A stretch of 33,992 bases of DNA, from positions 1 to 33,992 of the forward strand of contig PMBV01000182.1 of assembly GCA_003153055.1 (NCBI GenBank), read 5' to 3'. This DNA comes from Myxococcales bacterium. GTDB taxonomy: Bacteria; Myxococcota; Myxococcia; Myxococcales; Myxococcaceae. Position 1 is the stretch's first letter. The number at the start of each line of letters is the position of its first letter. The position numbers and the translations under genes are program-made. The notes beneath the pieces are model-generated. The model saw only the letters and a list, made by a program, of their open reading frames with translations. It had not been told where the DNA came from and made no database searches. This document shows positions 24,801 to 31,890 of this stretch, one piece after another.

Positions 24801-26531
24801 TCCATTGAGACCAACGGCAACGGCACGTTGGTCGACACCGACGGCGACGGCACGCCTGACGTGCTCGACCTCGACTCCGACAACGACGGCATCGCGGACC
24901 ACTACGAACTCGCGGATGACTTCGACCATGACGGCGTCCCGAACTTCCGCGACCTCGACTCCGACGGCGACGGGCTCTCCGACACCTGGGAGAAGGGGCC
25001 GACCAGCGTCCCGCGTGACAGCGATCTCGACGGGCACCCGGACTTCCTCGACCTCGACTCCGACGGCGATACGCTGCCCGACAGCGTGGAGCGGGGGATC
25101 GTGGTCGGGCAGATCGCCGACACTGACGGCGATGGCACGCCCAACGTCCTCGACCTCGACTCCGACAATGACTGCGCGCCCGACGTGTCGGAGCCGTACT
25201 TCTCCACCGACCCGTCGATGCCGCACGCCAACGCCTCGGACAACTGCGGTGGCCACGGCGCGTGCGACCGGAGCACCGGGACCTGCATCACCGCCTGCGT
25301 GACCGACGGTGACTGTGGCGGCGCAAGCAGCGGGAGCATCTGCGACCCGTCGTCTCGCCTCTGCGTCAGCGGTTGCCGCGGGTCTGGTGGCAACAGCTGC
25401 CCAGCCACCTACCTGTGCAGCTCCAGCACCAGCGCTGCTGGAACCTGTGACAAGGACACCGACGGCGATGGCATCACGGACAAGGCCGAAATCGCGCTCG
25501 GTCTCGACCCGACGAAGACCGACAGCGACGGCGACGGCATCTCCGATGACGTGGAGACCAACCACGGTCAGGTCGTCGACACTGATCACGATGGCATCGT
25601 CGACGCGCTCGACCTCGACTCCGATGGAGACGGCATCCCCGACTCCATCGAGGGCACGACCGACACCGACGGCGACGGCATCGGCAACTGGAGAGACCTC
25701 GACTCCGACGGTGATGGCGTGCCCGACTCCGTCGAGAAGGCCGTGGACTCCGACGGCGATGGCATCCCCGACTACCTCGATACCGACTCCGACAACGATG
25801 GCTTGAGCGACGCTGTCGAAGTGGCCATCGGGACCTCGCGCACCAACAAGGACTCCGACGGCGACAGCATCACCGATGCGATCGAAGTCGGGCCCAACCC
25901 TGCCTCACCGCTCGACACCGACGGGGACGGCATCATCGATGCGCTGGACACGGACTCCGACGGCGACGGCATCCCCGACGCGGTCGAAGTCGGGCCGAAC
26001 CCTGCTTCGCCGCTCGACACCGACGGTGACGGCATTCCCAACTACCGCGACCTGGACTCCGACGGCGACGGCATTCCCGACGCGGTCGAGCGTGGCACCG
26101 GCACCAGCCCGGTCGACACCGACGGCGACGGCGTGCCCGACTACCTGGACACCGACTCCGATGGCGATGGTATCAGCGACGCCACCGAAGCCGGCCCCAC
26201 TCCTGCTCACCCGGTGGACACCGACGGCGATGGCAAGGCCGACTACCTCGACACCGACTCCGACAACGACTGCGTGGTGGACGGCGCAGAGAGCTCGGCT
26301 GGGCGCACCGTCGCCTCGATCCCGTCGGCCGACGCGGACAACAACTGCCCGGCCTCCGCGCCGAAGTGCGACACCACCGTGGGTCGCTGTGTCCTGCCCG
26401 TCGGCGCGGTGCCGGCCACTGACGCGAAGCTCCAGGGCTCGGGTGGTGCCGCGGCCAGTTGCTCGGCCACCGGAGGGCTCCTGGGCTGGCTCGGCCTGGT
26501 GGCTCTGGCTGGCCTGCGTCGTCGACGCTAG
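18840..26531 (+). CDS. Giant surface lipoprotein: duplicated propeller-like modules, calcium-repeat stalk, MYXO-CTERM-like end
   Basis: About 2,563 residues from ATG 18840, chosen because GGAG precedes it and MSPSRILLAAGLVMLAAC is a lipoprotein signal; an ATG at 18792 in the same frame overlaps the OmpA stop and adds 16 residues. Residues about 40-810 and 849-1587 are two homologous modules joined by a Gly/Ser linker (about 814-846). Each has a strand-rich head, a Cys-rich propeller-like region (GDGWDVFFSPDR, HHHDGPATLMCR), a beta-sandwich-like part and a SdrD-B-like domain (GLYTFPPLLPGTYAVRM). Next comes a stalk of DTDGDGIPD/LDSDGDG repeats (about 1595-2118 and 2206-2479) split by a Cys-rich segment. 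The C-terminus (ASCSATGGLLGWLGLVALAGL then Arg4) matches the MYXO-CTERM layout. Likely role: a calcium-stiffened adhesin or surface receptor. Ligand unknown. Confidence 0.82.
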   Translation: MSPSRILLAAGLVMLAACSSQDNPSKAAPTLGWSQNALSADVSITASTASPAVAGAVALKLSAPVHADQATISQTLEATFDKTVMHVTAPPTVPEGWAITYYNGATALGSTPTTDAGWASVDKILTAGSVESDGTASGLQVVIGHADGTVTAPPTASTFSGGSSGDGWDVFFSPDRKKVFNVHHHDGPATLMCRNASDGTVCGAGFPFALYHTSSRSTGWIDPATLHFWHETYDGTNGGWECVNLSGVLGDTYSAPTYCATRFVSAGFVASSYGYDGHIDLAVVGNELYSLDAVNGRLTCLDVTGNSGAGAPCAGQPYSGFGQSGNFNYHLSIVAIAGKLYIQDNTSVKCFDPSLKGACTNGWPAGGRSTTKNRPVMAVPDTSGNLNVCVQGDCWSLTGGASTLPAGFSNYITSNPVTSGCCTEYYASTAYAGTKLFYPMVTSRLNCYDSTTGTTCATAPYTQTDGGTVQGNYPLTVNNIYTTRADPLNANCLWTNGDDGTIRTWDVPSGSSGCKAPPPPPPVATYYPQAVIPRLGCDAAERIGSWKTFTVKNPETTEYTSATVTIQTADGGVVAGWTDVALPGNQTLDLTGLSTASTGLNPSFKITFVGMASDITGGAVAGGPKADFKVLGDSPQMCLNGTMRSCATGHGVFPVMAATTTVNANGSAALSAGAPVAFTPASVSINDAASSVTNCGATLNGTLATADPLPMAAFEVALLNDVGQTVGDATNIPLRATTDAAGLYTFPPLLPGTYAVRMTSTPSWTLKSISVVAGGSSTVNASAIGGNSGPVALSPAATSTVNGLYESPSSGAADGGAGGSGGSGGSGGAGGSGGSGGSGGSGGISGYQGNTQFTFVASTLAPAQGQQVTYTATAPLEDMRTVISNSLEATIDTARQHLIGAPTIPEGWVASYYNGASPIGTPTTAAGWGSVTRVVATGDVRYDGVVNGYQLVVGATVATAPPPTASSFSGGSSGDGWDVFFSPDRTKVFNVHHHDGPATLMCRKAADGSTCGAGYPFALYHTSSRATGWIDPDTLHFWHETYNSTGNLAGWECVDVSGTLATPYTAPVACTTRFVSAGFSANNYDRHIELGVVGKELYSIDTANSRLTCVDVTGNSGAGAACAGQPYAGFGGNAANSSLVVVNGKVYVQTNGSAVKCFDPATKAACANGWPAGGRATTKARPVMAVPDANGVVNVCVQGDCWAQDGSTTTMPAAFATFMASNPVDSGCCGTYYSSTSYTGTKLYFPMTSSQLNCFDAATGAKCTTSSSQFPLTVNNIYTVRVDPADDACIWTNGDDGVIRTWNANTGASGCAPPPGIAKFKPSITLPRLACDPAKRVGDWSIFKLTSPTTAGYTSATLTIRDSSKAALTGWTNLPLPASQVIDLSGLTTAMTGAAPTFEVNFVGLTDTGNPTADFTVVTASPQLCLTTIDTCPTGLGLMPTATPPATTASGGGSLTFSDNSVANFTAIDRTVQFAAPGAAACGATISGTLTSQESRAVVGVPVALLDNSSNPIQSAGADVIATTTAQSTYAFPTLLPGVYRVKMTDVRGWVLDTITVTVGGSGTTTPTARVGISNSVTLVVGTQAVVNGGVHIGDSDGDGITDDVEMGPGFTDVDTDGDGVPDYLDLDSDNDGIPDSVENHGQSLPLIDTDGDGIPDFRDLDSDNDGIPDSVEAGFDPANLNADGTLKGPFDTNGLATALETAPGSGVVNYTVSDQNHDGVADYVSLDSDGDHIPDSVEKGVTGLPVDSDGDGIPDYRDLDSDGDGISDSIETNGNGTLVDTDGDGTPDYLDLDSDADGIPDSVETSADADHDGVGNWRDLDSDADGISDQVETAIDTDSDGLPNSLDTDSDGDGISDSIETNGNGTLVDTDGDGTPDYLDTDTDGDGIPDSVEGTADVDSDGVGNWRDLDSDGDGLADALERGPNGAHPLDSNDDGTPDYLSTDSDGDGISDTVEAGASLTAPRDTDGDGLPDYRDTDSDGDGILDSIETNGNGTLVDTDGDGTPDVLDLDSDNDGIADHYELADDFDHDGVPNFRDLDSDGDGLSDTWEKGPTSVPRDSDLDGHPDFLDLDSDGDTLPDSVERGIVVGQIADTDGDGTPNVLDLDSDNDCAPDVSEPYFSTDPSMPHANASDNCGGHGACDRSTGTCITACVTDGDCGGASSGSICDPSSRLCVSGCRGSGGNSCPATYLCSSSTSAAGTCDKDTDGDGITDKAEIALGLDPTKTDSDGDGISDDVETNHGQVVDTDHDGIVDALDLDSDGDGIPDSIEGTTDTDGDGIGNWRDLDSDGDGVPDSVEKAVDSDGDGIPDYLDTDSDNDGLSDAVEVAIGTSRTNKDSDGDSITDAIEVGPNPASPLDTDGDGIIDALDTDSDGDGIPDAVEVGPNPASPLDTDGDGIPNYRDLDSDGDGIPDAVERGTGTSPVDTDGDGVPDYLDTDSDGDGISDATEAGPTPAHPVDTDGDGKADYLDTDSDNDCVVDGAESSAGRTVASIPSADADNNCPASAPKCDTTVGRCVLPVGAVPATDAKLQGSGGAAASCSATGGLLGWLGLVALAGLRRRR
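18958..23600 (+). repeat. Tandem duplication of a ~2.2-2.3 kb coding module
   Basis: The segments 18958-21270 and 21385-23600 encode two modules that align over their whole length, with long near-identical blocks (GDGWDVFFSPDR.KVFNVHH; ATLMCR; FALYHTSSR.TGWIDP; LHFWHETY; RFVSAGF; GNSGAGA.CAGQPY; RPVMAVPD; VCVQGDCW; VNNIYT.R.DP). The propeller-like part is the most alike; the C-terminal domains have diverged more. Confidence 0.85.
21280..21375 (+). repeat. Gly/Ser low-complexity linker repeat
   Basis: A run of GGx and GSGG codons (Gly-Gly-Ser units with a few Ala) joins the two modules of the giant lipoprotein. Such linkers separate domains of surface proteins and are prone to length change by slippage. 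Confidence 0.85.
23623..26276 (+). repeat. Thrombospondin-3-like calcium repeat region (DNA minisatellite)
   Basis: Many copies of a unit reading about D-T/S-D-G-D-G-x-P-D-Y-x-D-L/T (GAC-rich at DNA level) fill this stretch, interrupted at about 25190-25455 by a Cys-rich segment (CGGHGACD..CITACVTDGDCGG). Each DxDxDG loop is a calcium site of the thrombospondin-3 type. Variants such as SDGDGISDSIETNGNGTLVD recur three times almost unchanged, pointing to recent unit duplication. Confidence 0.88.
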
Positions 26532-26560
26532 GCGCTGAGTCACAGTGAGAAGTTCCCTTC

Positions 26561-26591
26561 AGGCCCTGTCGGCACCACGCCGGCAGGGCCT
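26561..26591. terminator. Stem-loop after the giant lipoprotein gene
   Basis: AGGCCCTGTCGG and CCGGCAGGGCCT form a 12-bp stem (one G-T pair) over a 7-base loop, 30 bases after the stop. No T run follows (TTCGGG), but position and strength favour a terminator. Confidence 0.65.
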
Positions 26592-26693
26592 TCGGGCGTG
26601 GAGAGACTGGAAGAAGTCGAGAGCCGCTGGCGTCACCCGTCGCCATGCTGCGTGCATTGCCACCCGCGTGCCGAGCTGATAGCCCGGGCGTTC

Positions 26694-27022
26694 ATGCGCA
26701 TTGCGTCGATGGGGCTGGTTCTGGTCTGCAGTTTGGCGTTGCATGCTCGAGCCGACGATGGCCGGCTTCTGGTCAAGAAGGCGGAAGCGGCCTCCGAGCA
26801 CAAGGACTCCGCAGCCAGCGCTGAGCTCTCCCTGGCCGCGGTCGATGCGGGCCCGCAGTTTCCCTGGGTGTTCGCCCGTGCCGTTCGCGCCGCCGCGCTC
26901 GCGGGCCCGACAGACGCGGCGTTCGAGCTCCTCGGTCGGGCCATCGGTGCCGGCTACTACGACGCGGCCCGCATGGAGAAGGACCCGGCTCTCGATGGCC
27001 TGCGAGCTGACGCACGTTGGGG
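26694..27022 (+). pseudogene. N-terminal part of a frameshifted S41 peptidase gene
   Basis: From ATG 26694 the frame gives a signal peptide (MRIASMGLVLVCSLALHARA) and a helical TPR-like region (AFELLGRAIGAGYYDAARME, then KDPALDGLRADARWG) that matches the end of a TPR-type domain. At the G run 27019-27022 the homology jumps to the +2 frame, where GPLLERAAAATRSKKLW continues the same helix. Past that point this frame reads nonsense-like sequence to 27164. One missing G in TTGGGGCC would explain it. So this and the next entry are one gene of about 550 codons, either truly broken or affected by a sequence error. Confidence 0.7.
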
Positions 27023-28345
27023 CCGCTCCTGGAGCGCGCTGCCGCTGCCACGAGGTCAAAGAAGCTCTGGAGCAGCCCCGCACTGGCCACGCCGTACCGC
27101 GAGGTGCTGCCCGAGGACGAGCGCATTGCCGGGCTCTCGCAGCTGTGGTCCGAGGTCAAGCTGAACTTCGCGAACTTCGATCTCGTCCCCGACGTGGACT
27201 GGGACGCGCTCTACCTCGCCTCCCTGCCGCGCGTTCGCCAGACGCGATCGACACTCGAGTACTACCGAGTCCTCATGGGGGTTGTTGCCAAGCTCAAGGA
27301 CGGGCACACCAACGTGTACCCGCCGGCCGAGCTTTGGGACGAGATGATGGCCCGGCCGGCCCTCTTCACGGGGCTCATCGAAGGGCGGGTCGTCATCACG
27401 CGTGTGCTCGATGCCTCGCTGGCGGCAGCCGGGTTGGGCGTGGGCGTGGAGGTCGTCGCCATCGACGGCATTCCGGTCAAGACCTATGGCGAGGAGCGCG
27501 TCGCTCCCTACCAGAGCGCGTCGACTCCTCAGGATCGCGAGGTGCGAACCTATACCTATTCTCTCCTCGCGGGGCCGGTCTCCGTGCCGGTCAAGCTGGC
27601 CCTTCGTACTGTCTCGGGAAAGACCATCGAGCTCAGTGTGCCCCGCAAGTCCGGGGCCGAGGCCGCCAAGCTGCCGGTGACGCCGCCGATTGAGCTTCGG
27701 ATGCTTCCGCGCAACGTCGCGTACCTCGCGATCAACACGTTCGCCTCTGACTCCGTCGCCGAGCAGTTCGAGGCAAGGTTCGAGGAGCTTTCGCGGGCGA
27801 GCGCCCTCGTGCTCGACCTCCGCGACAACGATGGAGGAAACGGCGGCGTCGCGTATCGCATTCTTCAGACACTCACCGACAAGCCGTTCTTGGCTACACG
27901 CTGGCGCACCCGAGAGTACCACCCCGCGTTCAGGGCCTTTGGCTTCGGCGAGGGCACTTTCGAGCTGGCACCCGAAGTGGTGCCTCTTGCCGGCGCGCGC
28001 CGCTTCGACAAACCGGTCGTGGTGCTGACGAGCGCGCGGACATTCTCAGCGGGGGAGGACTTCGTGGTCGGGTTCGACGCGATGAAGCGGGGAACCATCG
28101 TCGGCGAGCCCACGGGAGGCAGCACCGGGAGCCCGCTCTTCTTCTCGCTCCCCGGTGGTGGCACGGGCCGCGTCTGCACGAAGCGGGACACGTACCCCGA
28201 CGGGAAGGAGTTCATCGGCGTCGGCGTCGTGCCGGACGTGCTGGTTCGGTCGACGCTGGCAGACGTGCGCGCAGGGAGAGACACGGTGTTGGAGCGTGCG
28301 CTCGAGGTGCTGCGGCACGCGCGCCCCCCAGGCGCCCAAAAGTGA
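27017..28345 (+). CDS. S41 family peptidase domain (downstream part of the frameshifted gene)
   Basis: The frame encodes a tail-processing-type protease body: a helical lead (WSEVKLNFANFD), LKDGHTNVYP with the conserved His (27305-27307), a PDZ-like stretch (GVGVEVVAIDGIPV), a LDLRDNDGGNGG strand, TSARTFSAGEDF with the probable nucleophile Ser (28046-28048), and VGEPTGGSTGSP. These match S41 peptidases of the tricorn/IRBP type. The first codons (from TTG 27017) are the continuation of the upstream part, not a natural start, so the export signal is missing from this piece. If the frameshift is real the enzyme is probably inactive or stays in the cytoplasm. It ends 31 bases from the convergent patatin gene. 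Confidence 0.8.
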   Translation: MGPLLERAAAATRSKKLWSSPALATPYREVLPEDERIAGLSQLWSEVKLNFANFDLVPDVDWDALYLASLPRVRQTRSTLEYYRVLMGVVAKLKDGHTNVYPPAELWDEMMARPALFTGLIEGRVVITRVLDASLAAAGLGVGVEVVAIDGIPVKTYGEERVAPYQSASTPQDREVRTYTYSLLAGPVSVPVKLALRTVSGKTIELSVPRKSGAEAAKLPVTPPIELRMLPRNVAYLAINTFASDSVAEQFEARFEELSRASALVLDLRDNDGGNGGVAYRILQTLTDKPFLATRWRTREYHPAFRAFGFGEGTFELAPEVVPLAGARRFDKPVVVLTSARTFSAGEDFVVGFDAMKRGTIVGEPTGGSTGSPLFFSLPGGGTGRVCTKRDTYPDGKEFIGVGVVPDVLVRSTLADVRAGRDTVLERALEVLRHARPPGAQK

Positions 28346-28376
28346 GGAGGCAGAGGGGCGACCTGCGTCTGGGGGC

Positions 28377-29504
28377 CTACGGGGCCATGAGGAAGTCGCG
28401 CATCCCCCGGCCTTCGTCTCCATCGGCGGCGGCACGCCCAGCTTCGATGGACGCGCGCATGCCGCCGGTGTCCCACCGGAGGGCGTCGACCAGGGGTGCC
28501 GTGGCCGAAGGGCGGTGGACGTAGAGCCGGTCGAAGACGAGCGGGCCCTCGAAGCGGGCGCGCTCCTCGTCCGAAAGTGACGCCAGGAGCTCGCCCAGGG
28601 CCTCCGGCGACGCGCCGTGGCGCACCGCGAAGCCCACCAGCTTGCCGATGGTCGACAGGTACCGCGCCTGGAGCAGGTCGTCGTCCTGGACCTCGTCGTC
28701 GAGGAGCCCCACGACGACGCGCTGGGTGAGATTCAAGAGCTGGGCGCGGCCGGCGAAGCGCTCGGTGGTGGCGTGCGAGGCGAGGTCATCAGGGTACAGC
28801 GAGATGGCTAGCACGCGAGTGGCGCCGGCCCTCCACGCCGCGTCGACCGGCACGACGTCACGGATACCGCCGTCGATGTATTCCTGAGTCGCCCCGGTGG
28901 CGTCGGCGATGGGGACCAGCGGCATGAAGACGGGCTGCATGCACGAGGCGTAGATGGCCTCGCGGTACTTGGCCGGCGACATCCTCGGGTCAGCGCTCGA
29001 GAAGGCCACCAGACTCCCCGTCTGCATCGACACGCAGTTGATGAGGCACTCGAGGCGGTCACGGGCAGCGAAGAGCTCGGCCAGCCGCCCGTCGTGGTAC
29101 TCGGTTTCGATGGTCCGGCGCAGCGGCGTGGGGTCCACCACGGCTCCGGTCTCGCCCAGCATCGCGGCCATCCTCGCCTCGGTCGGCGAGACGCCGAACA
29201 GCGAGAGCACCCGGCGCACGATGGACCAGAGGAGGCTCGTTGGCTCGTCGCGGAACACCTCCGTCGAGGCCACCTCGTAGTGGCGCACGATGACGTCGAG
29301 GAGGTCGGCGTGACCGACGGGGTCGAGGCAGTACAGGCCCAGCATCGGCGCGATGAGTGAGCCGGTGCTGGTGCCCGAGAGAATCTGCACGTGCTGGGCG
29401 AGCTGGGGGGCTCCGGCGAAGAGGCGCTGGAGGAGCCCTGCCGCGTAGGCGCCGCGGGCCGTGCCCCCGGAGATGACCAGGGCCGTCCTTGGGGAATGGG
29501 GCAT
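28377..29504 (-). CDS. Patatin-like phospholipase
   Basis: 375 residues, a predicted acyl hydrolase with a Ser-Asp dyad. SGGTARGAYAAG (12-23) forms the oxyanion region, GTSTGS (44-49) carries the nucleophile Ser46 in a GxSxG elbow, and DGGIRD (from Asp211) gives the catalytic Asp. There is no signal peptide, so it is probably cytoplasmic or peripheral on the inner membrane. AGGAGG lies about six bases before the ATG and supports this start. It follows the Crp/Fnr gene by 38 bases on the same strand and may be cotranscribed with it. The substrate, presumably a membrane lipid, is unknown. Confidence 0.88.
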   Translation of the reverse strand: MPHSPRTALVISGGTARGAYAAGLLQRLFAGAPQLAQHVQILSGTSTGSLIAPMLGLYCLDPVGHADLLDVIVRHYEVASTEVFRDEPTSLLWSIVRRVLSLFGVSPTEARMAAMLGETGAVVDPTPLRRTIETEYHDGRLAELFAARDRLECLINCVSMQTGSLVAFSSADPRMSPAKYREAIYASCMQPVFMPLVPIADATGATQEYIDGGIRDVVPVDAAWRAGATRVLAISLYPDDLASHATTERFAGRAQLLNLTQRVVVGLLDDEVQDDDLLQARYLSTIGKLVGFAVRHGASPEALGELLASLSDEERARFEGPLVFDRLYVHRPSATAPLVDALRWDTGGMRASIEAGRAAADGDEGRGMRDFLMAP

Positions 29505-29542
29505 GTCTCGTCCTCCTCCAAAGGGAGGCCCCTGTCACGGTT

Positions 29543-30151
29543 TCATGCTCGATGGAGGGGGCAATGGAGCAGGCGAATCGTGCGGCCCTTCAGCGCGATG
29601 CGCCCTTCCTCCTCGAGCAGCCTCAGGGCGCGCGAGAGGCTCTCAGGCGTGGTGGCCAGCACCTTGGCCAGATCCTTTTTGGGCATCGGGAGCCGGAATT
29701 GGCACGACCCATCACGGGGGCACTCCTTCACGATGTACTGCTCGAGGCGGTCTTTCAAGGTGTGAAGTTGAAGCGCGTTGAGCCGCTGGTGGAGCATCTG
29801 GCAGCGGGCGGCGAGCAGCTCGAGGAAGTGGCCGGCCAGCACCGGGTCATGGGTGATGCGCTCGATGGCCTTGGCCCGGGGGAAGAGGAGCAGCTCGGAG
29901 CGCTCGAGGGTGACGAGGTAGTGGGGGAACGTTTCGCTCGTGAGGGCGAGGGCCGGCGCCACCCATTGCCCAGCGCCGAAACGCGCCACCTCGAACTCAC
30001 GGCCGTCGGGGTTCATCTGGAAGACGCGCACCGAGCCGACGACGACCCAGTAGAAGCCCTCCAAGGGGTCGCCCTCGGAGAGCAGCATGGTGCCCTTGGC
30101 GGCTTTCTGGAGCCGACCCAGGTCGCGAATTCGTTCGAAGACTCGATTCAT
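29543..30151 (-). CDS. Crp/Fnr family transcriptional regulator
   Basis: 202 residues: a cyclic-nucleotide-binding fold (about 10-110, with [19 protein letters not shown]), a dimerisation helix and a C-terminal winged helix-turn-helix ([20 protein letters not shown], then LLEEEGRI). There is no N-terminal Cys cluster as in FNR and no RxS-type cAMP-binding signature, so it is closer to DNR/HcpR-like members that sense NO or redox in other ways. The ATG at 30149-30151 has GGGAG at good spacing; another in-frame ATG at 30181 lacks this. It diverges from hcp over 86 bases, the usual place for a regulator of hcp. Confidence 0.87.
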   Translation of the reverse strand: MNRVFERIRDLGRLQKAAKGTMLLSEGDPLEGFYWVVVGSVRVFQMNPDGREFEVARFGAGQWVAPALALTSETFPHYLVTLERSELLLFPRAKAIERITHDPVLAGHFLELLAARCQMLHQRLNALQLHTLKDRLEQYIVKECPRDGSCQFRLPMPKKDLAKVLATTPESLSRALRLLEEEGRIALKGRTIRLLHCPLHRA

Positions 30152-30237
30152 CGTGCTCCCTTGGGAATTACCATACGTCAAAGAACCAGCGGGGAGCCGC
30201 TGAGTACCTTGGGGCCTTCACTTACCACCGAGGTTCC
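30152..30237. promoter_or_regulatory. Divergent promoter region, Crp/Fnr gene / hcp
   Basis: Eighty-six bases that must contain both promoters. Seen here: a weak dyad TTGGG...GTCAA (30161-30181) with Fnr-like half-sites but wrong spacing, and a small perfect dyad CAGCGG-GGAG-CCGCTG (30187-30202). GAGG precedes the hcp ATG by four bases. Which site the regulator binds is not clear. Confidence 0.4.
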
Positions 30238-31875
30238 ATGTCGATGTTTTGCTTCCAGTGCCAAGAGGCTGCCAACGGAGTCGGGTGTGACGTTCGCGGA
30301 GTGTGCGGCAAGGCGGCTCCCACCGCCCAGTTGCAGGATGCGCTCCTCCACGTGGCGCGCGGCGTCTCGATCTTCGCCAGTGCCTTGCCCGAGGTGCCCG
30401 TCGACGTCGGCCACTGGCTGCTCGACGCGCTCTTCACCACCATCACCAACGCCAACTTCGACGAGGTCGCCATCGAGGCCAAGGTGCGCCGAGGTCTGGC
30501 GCTGCGTGACGAGCTCCGGGGCCGCTGTGCTCGAGCCGCCCTTACCCCCGCGGGCCACCAGCACCACGCGGCCACGTTTCAGGCGCCGGGCCGAGCCGAG
30601 CTGCTGGCCGCCGCGGCCCAACACGGGGTGCTGCGGACCCAACACGAAGACGTGCGCTCGCTGCGAGAGCTGTTGACCTACGGGCTCAAGGGTCTCGCGG
30701 CTTACGGCTGGCACGCGCTCGAGGCAGGCAAGGAGGACCCGTCTCTCGTAACGTGGCTGTACTCGGCCCTCGCCATGTCGCTCCTCGAGACCGATGCGCA
30801 GGTGCTCGTCAAGGCGGTGCTCGCCACTGGCGCGAAGGGCGTGGACGCCATGGCGCTCCTCGACGCGGCCAATACGGGCCGGTACGGGCACCCCGAAGTC
30901 ACCCAGGTGCGGCTCGGCGTGGGCACTCGCCCCGGCATTCTGGTGAGCGGGCACGATCTGGTCGACCTCGAGCAGCTCCTCGAGCAGAGCCGCGACGCCG
31001 GAGTCGACGTGTACACCCACAGCGAGATGCTCCCGGCGCACGCGTACCCGGCGTTCAAGAAGTACCCGCACCTCAAGGGCCACTACGGCAACGCCTGGTG
31101 GCAGCAGATCGACGAGCTCGAGCAGTTCCGCGGGCCGGTGCTCTTCACCACCAACTGCATCGTGCCCCCTCCGCCGAAGGCCACCTACCCAGACAAGGTG
31201 TTCACCACGGGCGCGGCTGGCTACCCCGGCTTCCGGCACATCGAGAAGGGGCCCGATGGGAAGAAGGACTTCTCGCCGCTCATCGAGCTCGCCAAGCGGT
31301 GCCCTCCGCCCATCGGTCTCGAGGAGGGCACGGTGACCGGCGGCTTCGCCCACCACCAGGTGAAGGCCCTCGCGGGGAAGGTCCTCGAGGCCATCAAGGG
31401 TGGAGCCATTCGCAAGTTCGTGGTGATGGCAGGCTGTGATGGCCGCCAGACGAGTCGCCGGTACTACACCGACTACGCCCAGGGCCTGCCGCGCGACGTG
31501 GTGATCCTCACCGCCGGCTGCGCCAAGTTCCGCTACAACAAGCTCGACCTGGGCGACATCGGGGGCATTCCCCGGGTGCTCGACGCCGGCCAGTGCAACG
31601 ACTCCTACAGCCTCGCTCTCACCGCGCTCACGCTGCGCGACGCGCTCGGCCTCAAGGACATCAACGAGCTCCCCATCGAGTACAACATCGCCTGGTACGA
31701 GCAGAAGGCAGTCATCGTGCTGCTCGCCCTCTTGCACCTGGGGGTCAAGAACATTCACCTGGGGCCGACGCTCCCGGCCTTCCTCTCTCCTGGCGTGGCG
31801 AAGGTGTTGATCGACACCTTCGGCATCGGGGGCATCGGCACGGTCGAGGCGGATCTCGCCCGCGCCAGCGCCTGA
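30238..31875 (+). CDS. hcp: Hybrid cluster protein (hydroxylamine reductase)
   Basis: 545 residues, full length. Family members reduce NO and hydroxylamine and protect from nitrosative stress in the cytoplasm. The N-terminal cluster motif is C5-x2-C8-x8-C17-x5-C23, the short spacing of the class I type. The hybrid Fe-S-O cluster ligands are all present by alignment to known Hcp: His239 (SGHD), Glu263 (THSE), Cys307 (TTNC), Cys400 (AGCDG, persulfide Cys), Cys428 (AGCAK), Cys453 (GQCND), Glu488 and Lys490 (YEQK). No hcr reductase gene lies beside it, so its electron donor is unknown. The divergent Crp/Fnr gene is the likely regulator. It converges on the response regulator gene with 15 bases between. 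Confidence 0.97.
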   Translation: MSMFCFQCQEAANGVGCDVRGVCGKAAPTAQLQDALLHVARGVSIFASALPEVPVDVGHWLLDALFTTITNANFDEVAIEAKVRRGLALRDELRGRCARAALTPAGHQHHAATFQAPGRAELLAAAAQHGVLRTQHEDVRSLRELLTYGLKGLAAYGWHALEAGKEDPSLVTWLYSALAMSLLETDAQVLVKAVLATGAKGVDAMALLDAANTGRYGHPEVTQVRLGVGTRPGILVSGHDLVDLEQLLEQSRDAGVDVYTHSEMLPAHAYPAFKKYPHLKGHYGNAWWQQIDELEQFRGPVLFTTNCIVPPPPKATYPDKVFTTGAAGYPGFRHIEKGPDGKKDFSPLIELAKRCPPPIGLEEGTVTGGFAHHQVKALAGKVLEAIKGGAIRKFVVMAGCDGRQTSRRYYTDYAQGLPRDVVILTAGCAKFRYNKLDLGDIGGIPRVLDAGQCNDSYSLALTALTLRDALGLKDINELPIEYNIAWYEQKAVIVLLALLHLGVKNIHLGPTLPAFLSPGVAKVLIDTFGIGGIGTVEADLARASA

Positions 31876-31890
31876 GGACCCGGAGCTGGC

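Noticed and set aside
24246..25589. Long minus-strand open frame of 447 codons opposite the calcium repeats
   Set aside because: It is the antisense of the GAC-rich repeats and gives a Val/Gly/Asp-rich repeat with no start context or known domain.
23623..26276. Regular repeats that might be taken for a CRISPR array
   Set aside because: Repeats are in frame, variable, contiguous and encode calcium loops; there are no unique spacers and no cas genes.
30161..30181. Fnr/HcpR box upstream of hcp
   Set aside because: Only TTG and TCAA half-sites are seen and their spacing (21 bases overall) does not fit the 14-base Fnr-type dyad.
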